Positions 8,731 to 16,278 of a stretch of 64,000 bases of DNA are shown here, piece by piece (position 1 is the first letter of the stretch; each line of letters begins with the position of its first letter). The notes beneath the pieces are model-generated. The model was not told the DNA's origin. It ran no database searches and saw nothing but the letters and a program-made list of their open reading frames with translations. The DNA is from Sphingomonas sp. TDK1. Lineage in GTDB: Bacteria; Pseudomonadota; Alphaproteobacteria; Sphingomonadales; Sphingomonadaceae. The DNA lies in the NCBI RefSeq assembly GCF_001650735.1, contig NZ_LXVY01000048.1:248001-312000 (forward strand). Reading direction: 5' to 3'. The position numbers were made by a program, and so were the translations under genes.

Positions 8731-9922
8731 CATGACGGACGACGACATCCTCGCCGAACTGGGCGTCGACCTCGCGCCGAAAAAGGCCCGCGCGCGCACG
8801 CCGCGCGAGGAGCGCATCATCGCGGGCTTCGAGGATATCGTGAAGTTCCGCGAGGAGCATGGTCGCGCGCCCCAGCACGGCGAAGGGCGTGACATTTTCG
8901 AGCGGCTCTATGCGGTACGGCTCGATCGGCTGCGGGTGCTGCCCGACGCGCGCGACCTGCTGGCCGAGATGGACGTGCACGGGCTGCTGGAGGCGAGCGA
9001 GGGCGACGCCCTGGACGATCTCGACGATAGCGCGCTGCTAGCGGAACTGGGCATCGATGCCGGCGCCGAGGGCGACATCACCCAGCTGCGGAACGTACGG
9101 TCCGCCAGCGAGCGGAAGGCTGCCGAGGAGGTAGCCGAGGCCAAGCGCTGCGAGGATTTCGCGACCTTCAAGCCGCTGTTCGCGCAGGTTCAGGCCGATC
9201 TCGACGCAGGCGTGCGCACCACGCGCCCGTTCGTTCGCGATTTGGGGCTGTCCAAGGCGGAGATCCTGCCCGGTGAGTTCTTCATCCTGGGCGGGCACAT
9301 CGCCTATGTCGCGAAGGTCGGCGACCCCATCAAGGCGCCGAACGGAGAGACCGATGCCCGGCTGCGGGTGATCTATTCCAACGGCACGGAGAGCGACCTG
9401 CTGCTGCGGTCCCTCCAGCGCGCCCTGTACAAGGACGAGGGCGGCCGGCGGATCAGTGAGCCGGTTGCAGGCCCATTGTTCGAGCAGCCGTCCGACGTTG
9501 AACCCGATCAACTGGCAACGGGCACGCTCTATGTCCTGCGCAGCCGATCCACACACCCCACGATCGCCGCACACCGCGACCTGATCCACAAGATTGGCAT
9601 CACCGGCGGCTCCGTCGAAGCGCGCATCGCAGGTGCTGCCGACGACGCCACCTATCTGCTTGCTGACGTCGACATCGTCGCAACGTACAAGCTGTATGAT
9701 ATCGACCGCTCTCGCTTGGAGGCACTGATCCACCGGGTGCTCGAAGCTGTCCGGTTCGACATTGAGATTCCAGATCGTTTCGGCAAGCCAGTCCGACCAC
9801 GTGAATGGTTCCTGGTGCCGCTTCCGATAGTGGACGAGATCGTTGCGCGGATTGGCGACGGCACGCTGGCGGGGATGACCTACGATGCCAAAGAGGCCGC
9901 GCTGGTCTCAATTGTGTCGTGA
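8723..9922 (+). CDS. GIY-YIG family nuclease (T5orf172-like)
   Basis: The C-terminal third of this 399-residue protein carries a divergent GIY-YIG nuclease domain: LYV at 269-271 in place of GIY, KIG at 290-292 in place of YIG, and Glu333 in LEALIHRVLE as the likely metal-binding Glu, followed by REWF. This pattern fits the T5orf172/MUG113 branch. The N-terminus has an acidic helical region with EEHGRAP at 44-50 followed by an ERL...RLDRLR helix, resembling the extreme C-terminus of the helicase encoded just before. It overlaps the helicase gene by eight bases and is followed by a GTGA overlap with a small reading frame. It is likely a DNA-cutting subunit of the system. Confidence 0.78.
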   Translation: MADMTDDDILAELGVDLAPKKARARTPREERIIAGFEDIVKFREEHGRAPQHGEGRDIFERLYAVRLDRLRVLPDARDLLAEMDVHGLLEASEGDALDDLDDSALLAELGIDAGAEGDITQLRNVRSASERKAAEEVAEAKRCEDFATFKPLFAQVQADLDAGVRTTRPFVRDLGLSKAEILPGEFFILGGHIAYVAKVGDPIKAPNGETDARLRVIYSNGTESDLLLRSLQRALYKDEGGRRISEPVAGPLFEQPSDVEPDQLATGTLYVLRSRSTHPTIAAHRDLIHKIGITGGSVEARIAGAADDATYLLADVDIVATYKLYDIDRSRLEALIHRVLEAVRFDIEIPDRFGKPVRPREWFLVPLPIVDEIVARIGDGTLAGMTYDAKEAALVSIVS

Positions 9923-10149
9923 TTGTTCAAGCAATGCAAAGCTTGACTAGATTCCATAGAACATGGGCAGGCGGTTGGACAATCAGCTTCCTACATGTCG
10001 GACGTCAAATTGAGGGAATCTTGAATTTTTTCCAATATTTACTTGCCTTAGAGGCTAGGTATCTGTTTGGCGAGGCTACATCGCTTGAAACTGTACAGAG
10101 CTTCGGCCCCTTTAGAGAGATGCTGCGCGCTGGCGCGGAGCGCCAGTAA
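9919..10149 (+). CDS. Small low-GC reading frame inside the defence operon
   Basis: A 76-codon frame beginning with GTG at 9919, overlapping the GIY-YIG stop as GTGA and ending with TAA at 10147-10149, eight bases before the HNH gene. An internal ATG at 9934 is an alternative start. Codon use is unlike the neighbours (many A/T-ending codons and AGA/AGG for Arg), and GC is visibly lower. The predicted peptide has a hydrophobic-aromatic middle and charged ends; I know no relative. The exact fit between two operon genes favours a real small protein, but a non-coding insert that happens to stay open is possible. Confidence 0.35.
   Translation: MIVQAMQSLTRFHRTWAGGWTISFLHVGRQIEGILNFFQYLLALEARYLFGEATSLETVQSFGPFREMLRAGAERQ
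10130..10146. other. Perfect 7-bp hairpin before the HNH gene
   Basis: CTGGCGC and GCGCCAG are separated by GGA. The hairpin ends eleven bases before the HNH start codon and overlaps the end of the small reading frame. No T-run follows, so it is not an intrinsic terminator. It could affect translation or mRNA processing of the last gene. Confidence 0.4.
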
Positions 10150-10157
10150 GCTTCTGC

Positions 10158-11060
10158 ATGGCCTTCTGCGTCTTCATTCACCGCTTCGATTCGAACTACC
10201 GGGATATCCCGGCGGAGCGGTACCAGTTCCCGCCCCAGTATCTCAGCCGCGCCCGTGCCTGTATCGGCGACTGGATCGTCTATTACGAACCGCGCAAGGT
10301 TCGGAACACACGCGGGTACTTCGCAGTAGCGCGGGTGGAACGCATCGTCCCCGATGACAGTGCGCCGGGTATGTATGTCGCCGTGATCGAGCCCGGTAGC
10401 TATCTCGATTTCGCCAACCCGGTGTCTTTCGCAAACGCAGACGGCTTAGTTATCGAGCGGGGGCTGCTGAATGAGGCCGGGGGCATCTCCGGCCGCGCTC
10501 AGGCGGCGGTGCGGGGATTGTCGGCAACGGACTTCAATCGCATCGTCGAGGCTGGGCTGGCCGAGCCGGACCCGTTGCTGCCCCGCACAGGCTTCGCCGA
10601 AGCGCCTTCGGTGGTCCGTGAGGCGCGCTCGCCGTTCGGTTTCGACGAAGCGCGCGAGCGCGTCGACATGCTGGTTTCGCGCGTAGTCCGCGACCGCGTC
10701 TTCCGGCGGATCGTCCTACGGGCCTATGACGAGCGCTGCGCGGTTACAGGCCTAAAGCTGATCAACGGGGGCGGTCGGGCGGAAGTGGAAGCGGCGCATA
10801 TCCGACCAGTCGAGGCCAATGGCCCAGATATCCTCAGCAACGGGCTCGCGCTGTCCGGCACGGCGCACTGGATGTTCGATCGCGGCCTGATCGGCCTGGA
10901 CGATGACTTGCGGATCCTGATCTCCCGGCAGGCCAACGACCCTGAGAGCATCCGATCGATCATCAACGCGAGCGGGCGGGCGATCCTGCCGTCGCACGCC
11001 GGCGACCGTCCCCACCCGCAATTCGTGCGATGGCACCGGGAGCATTGCTTCAAGCAGTAG
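10158..11060 (+). CDS. HNH endonuclease (predicted restriction endonuclease)
   Basis: This 300-residue protein has a beta-rich N-terminal half of the kind found in base-reading modules of such nucleases, and a C-terminal HNH domain: Cys194 in ERCAVTG, His214 in EAAHIRP, Asn228 in SNGLAL and His237 in TAHWMFD. The His-Asn-His set is complete. The family includes restriction-type nucleases that use the N-terminal part to recognise DNA; the site is unknown. It is the last gene of the run that starts with the methyltransferase, eight bases after the small low-GC frame, and lies about 220 bases before the tRNA-derived island end. Confidence 0.8.
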   Translation: MAFCVFIHRFDSNYRDIPAERYQFPPQYLSRARACIGDWIVYYEPRKVRNTRGYFAVARVERIVPDDSAPGMYVAVIEPGSYLDFANPVSFANADGLVIERGLLNEAGGISGRAQAAVRGLSATDFNRIVEAGLAEPDPLLPRTGFAEAPSVVREARSPFGFDEARERVDMLVSRVVRDRVFRRIVLRAYDERCAVTGLKLINGGGRAEVEAAHIRPVEANGPDILSNGLALSGTAHWMFDRGLIGLDDDLRILISRQANDPESIRSIINASGRAILPSHAGDRPHPQFVRWHREHCFKQ

Positions 11061-11189
11061 CGATGGCGCGCCGATCGGCGTTCGCTGGGGGCCTACGCCC
11101 TATGTGCTAATCGAGATGGGGGTCATCTTAGGGCGCGGGCTTCGACAATAGGAATTCGAGGGCACGCAGATTGACTGCAGCCGAACCTT

Positions 11190-11209
11190 GAGTGTACGCG
11201 CGAGTGTAC
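11190..11209. repeat. Direct repeat GAGTGTAC, period 12
   Basis: Two copies of GAGTGTAC, at 11190-11197 and 11202-11209, lie one helical turn apart (12 bases start to start), 72 bases before the tRNA-like fragment. Repeats of this kind near attachment cores often bind tyrosine integrases or excision factors; that role is inferred here. Confidence 0.4.
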
Positions 11210-11280
11210 ACCGGCCCGAAAATGGGTCAGTTTCGATCACGTGTTTTCAATAACTTAGCGCGGACCCTAATTGGTCGGGT

Positions 11281-11298
11281 ATCCTCTCTCCCCGACCA
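11281..11298 (+). mobile_element. Putative attR: tRNA-Pro 3'-end fragment
   Basis: The 18 bases ATCCTCTCTCCCCGACCA read as the 3' end of a tRNA: T-loop end, T-stem strand CCTCT, acceptor strand CTCCCCG, discriminator A and CCA. An acceptor ending in G72 with A73 implies C1:G72, the hallmark of bacterial tRNA-Pro. The rest of a tRNA is not present upstream (no TTCGA loop, no anticodon arm), so this is a fragment. Such duplicated 3' ends mark where an element integrated into a tRNA gene; the intact gene is expected beyond the left edge. A terminator follows, as expected for the original tRNA downstream region. Confidence 0.6.
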
Positions 11299-11312
11299 TT
11301 TCTTGAAATGGC

Positions 11313-11340
11313 AAGAAGCCGCGGTTTTCCGCGGCTTCTT
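11313..11340. terminator. Strong rho-independent terminator-like hairpin
   Basis: A perfect 12-bp stem (AAGAAGCCGCGG / CCGCGGCTTCTT) with a TTTT loop, followed by CCGTTTT. It lies 14 bases after the tRNA-like fragment and could have ended the tRNA transcript; it now insulates the island from the lipoprotein gene. Confidence 0.65.
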
Positions 11341-11480
11341 CCGTTTTGGCGTCGGCTCCATCGATTACGGCAAGCGAGCCCGGCTTCCACCACTCCGGCG
11401 CACCCGCATTCGGACTCCGCTTCGCCTCGGATTCGGGATACGCTGCTTGCAACGGTCCGGGATGGAGGGGGTATCCAACC

Positions 11481-12365
11481 ATGGCGTTCGCACGCGTATC
11501 GAATCCGTCGCTGCTGATCTTGCCGCTGCTCCTTGCGGGATGCACCAGCAACAACGAAAGCTATGTCCCCGAGAACAGCATGAAGTCCGCGTCAGCGGCC
11601 GAGAATAGCGGGGAAGCTGCTGCGCCACCTCAGCCTCGCGTGCCATGTGCGGTGACGGGAACGCGGGAGACTGCCGCCGACTGCGCCGAGTTCGCCCGCA
11701 ACATCACCAGCGTGAAGGCGGGAGTAGATGCGTTTCAACCCGAACAGGTGATGGTCCGCGATCAGCAAACGACGGTGCGATACAGCGTGAGCGCGCTGCC
11801 GGATGCGATCCAGGGAGAGAATGGCGAGATCGCAACCGCCAGCGATTCATCCACTAACAATGCCGAGATCGCCCGCGAGGTGGCGGAGACTGCCAACATG
11901 GTCGCCGGCCAGATCGTGCCCGATCGAGAGGCCGGGCAAGTGGAAACGCATGTCGTCAAGCTGGGCCAGCGAATGTTTGCCTGCCTCAGCGGCGACCCCT
12001 CCTTCACCATCGGCCCAGCGCAGTGCCAAGTCTTTAATTTGGTCGAGACGCCTAATCCGGTGTGGATCTGGCAAGTGACGCCAACCAAGGCAGGCCCGAG
12101 CTTCAAACTCTATCTACGCAGCGGCATCGCGCTGGAAGGATCGGACGGCAGCATCCGCCGCATCGGCCGCTATTCGACGACGCGAGAAATCAAGGTGACG
12201 GTTTCCGCGATCGGCAGGTTCCAGGACTTCCTCGGCACGATCACCGCCTGGGTACAATCGCCTACGGGTGCCATTGCGGCGGTAACGGCCTTGCTGGGCG
12301 CCATTGCCGCTCTGGTCGCCGCCTATCGCAAGCTCCGCCCAGCCACGCCGCCCAAGGCGCCCTGA
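11481..12365 (+). CDS. Lipoprotein with C-terminal membrane segment, unknown function
   Basis: The ATG at 11481 follows GGAGGGGG and gives a short signal peptide with lipobox LLAGC, so the mature protein starts at Cys. The 294-residue product has a Ser/Asn/Ala-rich linker, a roughly 180-residue soluble domain with paired Cys residues, and near the C-terminus a hydrophobic alanine-rich segment followed by a basic tail (TGAIAAVTALLGAIAALVAA, then YRKLR). A lipid anchor at one end and a membrane helix at the other is unusual. I do not recognise the domain. It is the first gene right of the island junction, transcribed alone and convergent with the porin gene. Confidence 0.7.
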   Translation: MAFARVSNPSLLILPLLLAGCTSNNESYVPENSMKSASAAENSGEAAAPPQPRVPCAVTGTRETAADCAEFARNITSVKAGVDAFQPEQVMVRDQQTTVRYSVSALPDAIQGENGEIATASDSSTNNAEIAREVAETANMVAGQIVPDREAGQVETHVVKLGQRMFACLSGDPSFTIGPAQCQVFNLVETPNPVWIWQVTPTKAGPSFKLYLRSGIALEGSDGSIRRIGRYSTTREIKVTVSAIGRFQDFLGTITAWVQSPTGAIAAVTALLGAIAALVAAYRKLRPATPPKAP

Positions 12366-12405
12366 AGCTGACGCGGGCAGCGCCGAAACGCCACCCGCCC
12401 TTGCT

Positions 12406-13695
12406 TTAGAACTGCACCCGCCCGCCGAGGGAGAACACGAACGCCCGCGCGTTGCGAAGCTGGCCCTGGGTCAGAATGGTCGAGCCCGCCGCAATGGTAG
12501 CCCGATCAATCGGCGCGTTGGCGAAGTCGACGTAGTTTGCGGCGGCATCGAGCACGATATTGCGCGTCACCGCGTAGGAGCCACCAGCGCCGAAGTTCCA
12601 GCGGTTCGCATCGGGCACACGCGCATCGCGTCGACCATCCTGCGTCGGCGTGGTCGCGCGCTGCACGCCGGCGCGCAGGGTCAGTTCGGGCGAGACCATG
12701 TAATCGACGCCGCCGGCATAGCTCCAGCTTTCCCGATAATTCTCCGGGATGGCCTGGTTGAGCGGTGCGCCCAGGCGGATCGCATCGAACTTGTCCCAAT
12801 TATAGTGCACCACTTGGCCGTTAAGCGTTAGCCGATCGGTTGCGCGCCAGCGCAGCCCGGCAATCTGCTGCGCAGGCGTATAGAAGTCGGCACGAACGCC
12901 GGACAACGCGACATTGTTCGGCTGGAGCGGCCCGACCAGCCCGCTCACCGTCAGATCGCCCTTCAGCTTGTGGCGGATGGCAGACTTGTAGCTGAAGCCG
13001 GCGGTAACGCGCGAGCTGTGCATCTGGAAGCCGGCACTCCAGCCCACATCCCATCCGTCGCCCTTCAGCTCCTGTCGGCCATCCGGCAGACTGGCGATAA
13101 CATTGGGCAGCGCATTACTGAGGCTGGCATCGGTATATTCGACATTCACGGCGACACCGACGCGCAACCAGTCCGTCACCGACACCGCGATCGAGGGCTG
13201 GATATCGACGGTCCGCAGCCGCGTCTTGTCTGCGCTATAGCGCGCCCAGCTGCTCGCCGAATAATCGGTGGTGAAGCTGTAAGGCGAGGTCACCGTCAGG
13301 CCGATCGCCACGCGGTTGCCGAGTGGTACCGCGACTGCGCCCGACGGCAAAACGCCGTTGTTGATCGGATTTCGGCTGGTCGTCTCGCCGCCGATCGCGG
13401 TTGCCGGCTGGCCACCCGGCCGCCGGATCAGCGTGCCGGTATCGACGACTTCGCCGCGCGGAAGGATCGCGGCAGCGTTGAGGTTGACCTCGATGCGCTC
13501 GACATTCGCGATGGCCGCGGGGTTCCACCAGAGCGAGGCTGCGCCCGTATCGGCGACTTCGCCCGAGAAGGCGCGACCGGCACCCTTGGCGGACTGTTCC
13601 TGCAAATAGAAGGCCTGAGCATGCGCCGCGCCCGCAAAGCCGGCGCTAGCCGCCAGCGTCGTGCCTGCGGCGAGGAGGAATTTCATCTTTTTCAT
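12406..13695 (-). CDS. OmpP1/FadL-family outer-membrane transporter
   Basis: A 429-residue protein with a clear signal peptide (cut after AHAQA) and the FadL signature near the mature start: AFYLQEQSAKGAGRAFSG followed by WWNPAA. The rest is alternating amphipathic strands ending in a terminal Phe, as in outer-membrane barrels. FadL proteins take up long-chain fatty acids and other hydrophobic compounds. The start has two candidate ATGs (13695 and 13686). It is followed downstream only by a convergent gene, and 47 bases separate it from the DUF2147 gene upstream on the same strand, so the two may share a transcript. Confidence 0.88.
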   Translation of the reverse strand: MKKMKFLLAAGTTLAASAGFAGAAHAQAFYLQEQSAKGAGRAFSGEVADTGAASLWWNPAAIANVERIEVNLNAAAILPRGEVVDTGTLIRRPGGQPATAIGGETTSRNPINNGVLPSGAVAVPLGNRVAIGLTVTSPYSFTTDYSASSWARYSADKTRLRTVDIQPSIAVSVTDWLRVGVAVNVEYTDASLSNALPNVIASLPDGRQELKGDGWDVGWSAGFQMHSSRVTAGFSYKSAIRHKLKGDLTVSGLVGPLQPNNVALSGVRADFYTPAQQIAGLRWRATDRLTLNGQVVHYNWDKFDAIRLGAPLNQAIPENYRESWSYAGGVDYMVSPELTLRAGVQRATTPTQDGRRDARVPDANRWNFGAGGSYAVTRNIVLDAAANYVDFANAPIDRATIAAGSTILTQGQLRNARAFVFSLGGRVQF

Positions 13696-13742
13696 GGTTT
13701 TCTCACGCTACTGGAGGTCGCAAAGGGTGCGGCGGCGCCGGC

Positions 13743-14150
13743 TTAGCGAACTCGGGTCCAGGTCTGGGTGCGACAGAACGGCTTGAACACGCAGCCGCGC
13801 AACTTGAGCTGATCGGAACCGGCCAGCGTGATGTCCGCGCTGTAGGTTTTTCCGTCCTCAGCGTTGTAGATCTTGCCGCTGCTCCAATTGGCGCCGTCAG
13901 CCGTGAACCCGCCCAGGATCTGCAGACCCTTGAGGGGACGATTGCGCAACTGCGCGTTCGAATTTCGGGTATCCCGCAGATCCGGGTTGGAGCGCAGGGC
14001 ATCCGAGGTGAGAATCCGACCACAGATCGAAGGACCGCAGCGCTGAATCTCCACGATCGCATTGCGCGTCTGGGTCTTCCAGCGGCCTTCGACACCCTCT
14101 CCAGCTTGCGGTGCGGCTACCAGCATCGCGGCAAGCAAACTTATCCACAT
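13743..14150 (-). CDS. DUF2147 family secreted protein
   Basis: A 135-residue exported protein with a short signal peptide. The family pattern is clear: EGRWKT near the mature start, the two-Cys segment RCGPSICGRI, then SSGKIYNAEDGKTYSA, LRGCVF and the terminal TQTWTR. DUF2147 proteins are periplasmic or surface beta-rich proteins of unknown function. It lies just upstream of the FadL-type gene on the same strand. Confidence 0.85.
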   Translation of the reverse strand: MWISLLAAMLVAAPQAGEGVEGRWKTQTRNAIVEIQRCGPSICGRILTSDALRSNPDLRDTRNSNAQLRNRPLKGLQILGGFTADGANWSSGKIYNAEDGKTYSADITLAGSDQLKLRGCVFKPFCRTQTWTRVR

Positions 14151-14178
14151 ACTTGTTTTTCCATTATATCGTGTTCCC

Positions 14179-14197
14179 GCTGCGGATTAACCGCAGC
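14179..14197. other. Inverted repeat GCTGCGG/CCGCAGC
   Basis: A perfect 7-bp stem with a 5-base loop in the short gap between the end of the subtilase gene and the start of the DUF2147 gene, both on the minus strand. There is no T-run, so it could be a weak or rho-assisted stop or an operator. Confidence 0.35.
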
Positions 14198-14296
14198 GAG
14201 GACAGACATGACGTATGTTTACGTTCCAGCCTCTCCTGGGCCGGAACCATACCCATTCCTCAAAGTTCTGCAATGGCCGGTATGTTTCGGAAAATT

Positions 14297-15019
14297 TCAG
14301 GCCGTACGCCGCCGGCGCGCGATGCGGCGCGCGGTTTCGATCGGCGCCGCGAAGGAAGTGCCGGTGCCGGTCACGGCGCGACCATCCGCAAGGGTGGTCG
14401 GCACGTCGACGCCGCGTTGCCAGACATATAGATAGCCCCGGGCGTCCGCATCGGGACGGTTGGTGCCCGCCCATGGCTTGCCGCCGGGATCGAGCGCACC
14501 GACCAATACCGCATTGGGGAAACCCTGCCGCGCCATCGCCAGATTGCCGGGATGGGCAAGGCCATTGTTGCCCGCCGCCAGCACCACCACGATCCCCGCC
14601 GCGGCAGCATCATGCACGGCAGACGTGATCGCGGCATCGTCCGCCAGCGCCAGCGAAATGTTGATCGCATCCACCTTCAGCTCGATTGCCTTGCGGATCG
14701 CTGCAACGATCGGCGAAGCACTGGGCTGGCAGGGCGGGTTGGCGCCCGGCCTGCATCCCGCAGGATCGTCGATCCGCAGCGACACGATCCCCACCTGCCC
14801 CGCTGCCGCGCGCGTGAGAATGGTGGCGACCATAGTGCCGTGGTCGTAACGCGGGTGGAATGCGGGTCGGTCTTCCCCGGCGAGGTCATATTCGGCGATC
14901 AGCTTACCGCGCAGTTCCGCAGTTTCAGCCACGCCGCTGTCGATAATCGCCACGCGCGGTGCCATGGCGGGATTGCTCCCCGCGACCGCCGCAAACAACG
15001 CCATCCCCAGCAAGGGCAT
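14297..15019 (-). CDS. Small S8 (subtilisin-like) serine protease
   Basis: The full catalytic triad is visible: Asp27 in AIIDSG, His60 in DHGTMVA and Ser222 in GTGTSFAAP, with the oxyanion Asn in AAGNNG near 151. After a hydrophobic N-terminus that may be a signal peptide the catalytic domain begins at once, so there is no I9-type propeptide. The protein stops 18 residues after the catalytic Ser, in a basic tail, where subtilases normally continue with further helices. At 240 residues it is short. It may be secreted or periplasmic. It is divergent from ybaK across about 136 bases. Confidence 0.8.
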   Translation of the reverse strand: MPLLGMALFAAVAGSNPAMAPRVAIIDSGVAETAELRGKLIAEYDLAGEDRPAFHPRYDHGTMVATILTRAAAGQVGIVSLRIDDPAGCRPGANPPCQPSASPIVAAIRKAIELKVDAINISLALADDAAITSAVHDAAAAGIVVVLAAGNNGLAHPGNLAMARQGFPNAVLVGALDPGGKPWAGTNRPDADARGYLYVWQRGVDVPTTLADGRAVTGTGTSFAAPIETARRIARRRRTA

Positions 15020-15155
15020 GTTCCCCTCCGCCCGACCGACCGAACCAAGGAAAATGCTAAGACGGAAGCGTTAACAAGCGCTTCACCCGCCCTTCGGGCT
15101 TGCACGTAGCCGGGCCGCGTGCGAACCGGCCCGGCCATTCAAGGGAAACCCAGCC

Positions 15156-15629
15156 ATGTCCAAGGCCACCCGCGCCACGCGGATGCTCGAAGCGGCGAAG
15201 ATCGCCTTCAGCGTGCACGCCTATGACTATGACCCCGATGCCGACGCGATCGGCATGCAGGCCGCAGACGCGCTAGGTGAAACGCCCGCGCGCGTGCTGA
15301 AAACATTGATGGTGAAGGTGGATGGCAAGCCCGTGCTGGCGATCCTGCCCTCGGACAAGCAGGTGGCGATGAAAAAGCTAGCCGCCGCGCTCGGCGGCAA
15401 ATCGGCGGAGATGATGAAGCCGGCAGATGCGGAGCGACTTTCAGGCTACAAGGTCGGCGGGATCAGCCCGTTCGGCCAGATGCGCGCCTTGCCTGCGGTG
15501 ATCGAGGAGAGCGCGGCGCTGGAGCCCTATGTCTATATCAATGGCGGTCAGCGCGGGCTGCAGGTGCGGCTTGCCCCGCAGGACGCCGCACAGTTGCTTC
15601 GGGCCAAGGTCACGGCGATTACCGCCTGA
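15156..15629 (+). CDS. ybaK: Cys-tRNA(Pro)/Cys-tRNA(Cys) deacylase YbaK
   Basis: The 157-residue protein matches the YbaK/EbsC editing domain: TRATRMLEAAKIAF at the N-terminus, VLKTLMVKVDG with the conserved Lys, SDKQVAMKKLAAALGGKSA, GYKVGGISPFGQ, and YINGGQRGLQV near the end. YbaK hydrolyses Cys mischarged on tRNA-Pro in the cytosol. It is a single gene with a GGGAAA ribosome site, divergent from the protease and nearly touching the convergent gene that follows. Confidence 0.9.
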   Translation: MSKATRATRMLEAAKIAFSVHAYDYDPDADAIGMQAADALGETPARVLKTLMVKVDGKPVLAILPSDKQVAMKKLAAALGGKSAEMMKPADAERLSGYKVGGISPFGQMRALPAVIEESAALEPYVYINGGQRGLQVRLAPQDAAQLLRAKVTAITA

Positions 15630-15632
15630 TCG

Positions 15633-16217
15633 TCAGAGGGGTTGGGCATGCCGGGCGGCATCCTGCAACAGGTCGATGACATGTTCTAGCTGCGAGCGCC
15701 TTCCCTTGGGGCCCTGCACCACAGTGGCGTAGACATAGCCATGCACCTTTGCCCGCAACCGCGCCTCGGCGCGCAGACGCATCCAGTCACGGGGTAACCC
15801 TCTCCCGAGGCCACCGGCGATCGGCAGGCCCGTAGCGGCGCCGCGAACGAGCCCGGTGAGCGCTGCACCGCCCGCAGCTGCCCAGTCGCCCAGTTCCTCC
15901 ATCATGTCGCGCATCAGGTTGGCGTCCACGGGTAGCGGTTGCCACTGCAAATGATGATAGGCTATCGGCTGCAGCGCGCGGTCCGCTTCTTCCACCACGC
16001 GACGTGCCAGCGGCTCGGCCACCTGGCGGACGACCGGCGCGATCCGGACCGCAACGAAGCGGGTCTGCTCGATCAGGCCGTCCCGCCAATCGGCTTCGGA
16101 AAGTTCGGCATCGAAGCTTTCGACGAGATCGGCAGCGGCCTGCTGCAGCACCGCTCGCGCCATGGCGACATGAAGATCGCGCCAGCGGCGGATTTCGCCG
16201 CGACCGAACAGGCGCAT
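15633..16217 (-). CDS. Hypothetical protein downstream of gspK
   Basis: A 194-residue basic, helix-rich protein with no signal peptide. A Gly/Ala-rich hydrophobic stretch (LTGLVRGAATGLPIAGGLGR) at about residues 125-145 might associate with membrane. I do not recognise the family. The start is uncertain: ATG 16217 is used, a TTG at 16226 has GGAG eight bases before it, and the frame stays open to 16325 inside the end of gspK. It follows gspK on the same strand and may be expressed with it. It converges on ybaK with a three-base gap. Confidence 0.55.
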   Translation of the reverse strand: MRLFGRGEIRRWRDLHVAMARAVLQQAAADLVESFDAELSEADWRDGLIEQTRFVAVRIAPVVRQVAEPLARRVVEEADRALQPIAYHHLQWQPLPVDANLMRDMMEELGDWAAAGGAALTGLVRGAATGLPIAGGLGRGLPRDWMRLRAEARLRAKVHGYVYATVVQGPKGRRSQLEHVIDLLQDAARHAQPL

Positions 16218-16278
16218 CAGGACCAAGGCTTGCGCTCCAGGATCATGCCCCGCACCAGACCAGAAATCGCGGCCGGGC

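Larger units (their letters stand above)
11061..11480. other. Gene-free junction between island and chromosome
   Basis: No convincing gene lies in these 420 bases. In order they hold a direct repeat (11190-11209), an inverted repeat GGTCGGG/CCCGACC (11273-11279 and 11291-11297), a tRNA-Pro-like 3' fragment (11281-11298), a small inverted repeat CCATTT/AAATGG, a strong terminator hairpin (11313-11340), and the upstream region of the lipoprotein gene. The arrangement fits the right arm of an integrated element followed by the original chromosome. Confidence 0.55.

Noticed and set aside
2081..11060. Assignment of the defence operon to BREX or DISARM
   Set aside because: The methyltransferase and helicase are reminiscent of these systems, but the genes that define them (PglZ, BrxL, BrxC; DrmB, DrmC) are absent in the window.
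11273..11298. A complete tRNA gene at the island end
   Set aside because: Only the 3' part is present; there is no T-loop TTCGA, anticodon arm or D-arm in the 80 bases upstream.
11192..11608. Open frame across the island junction
   Set aside because: It runs through the tRNA fragment, the terminator and the start of the lipoprotein gene; no ribosome site or domain.
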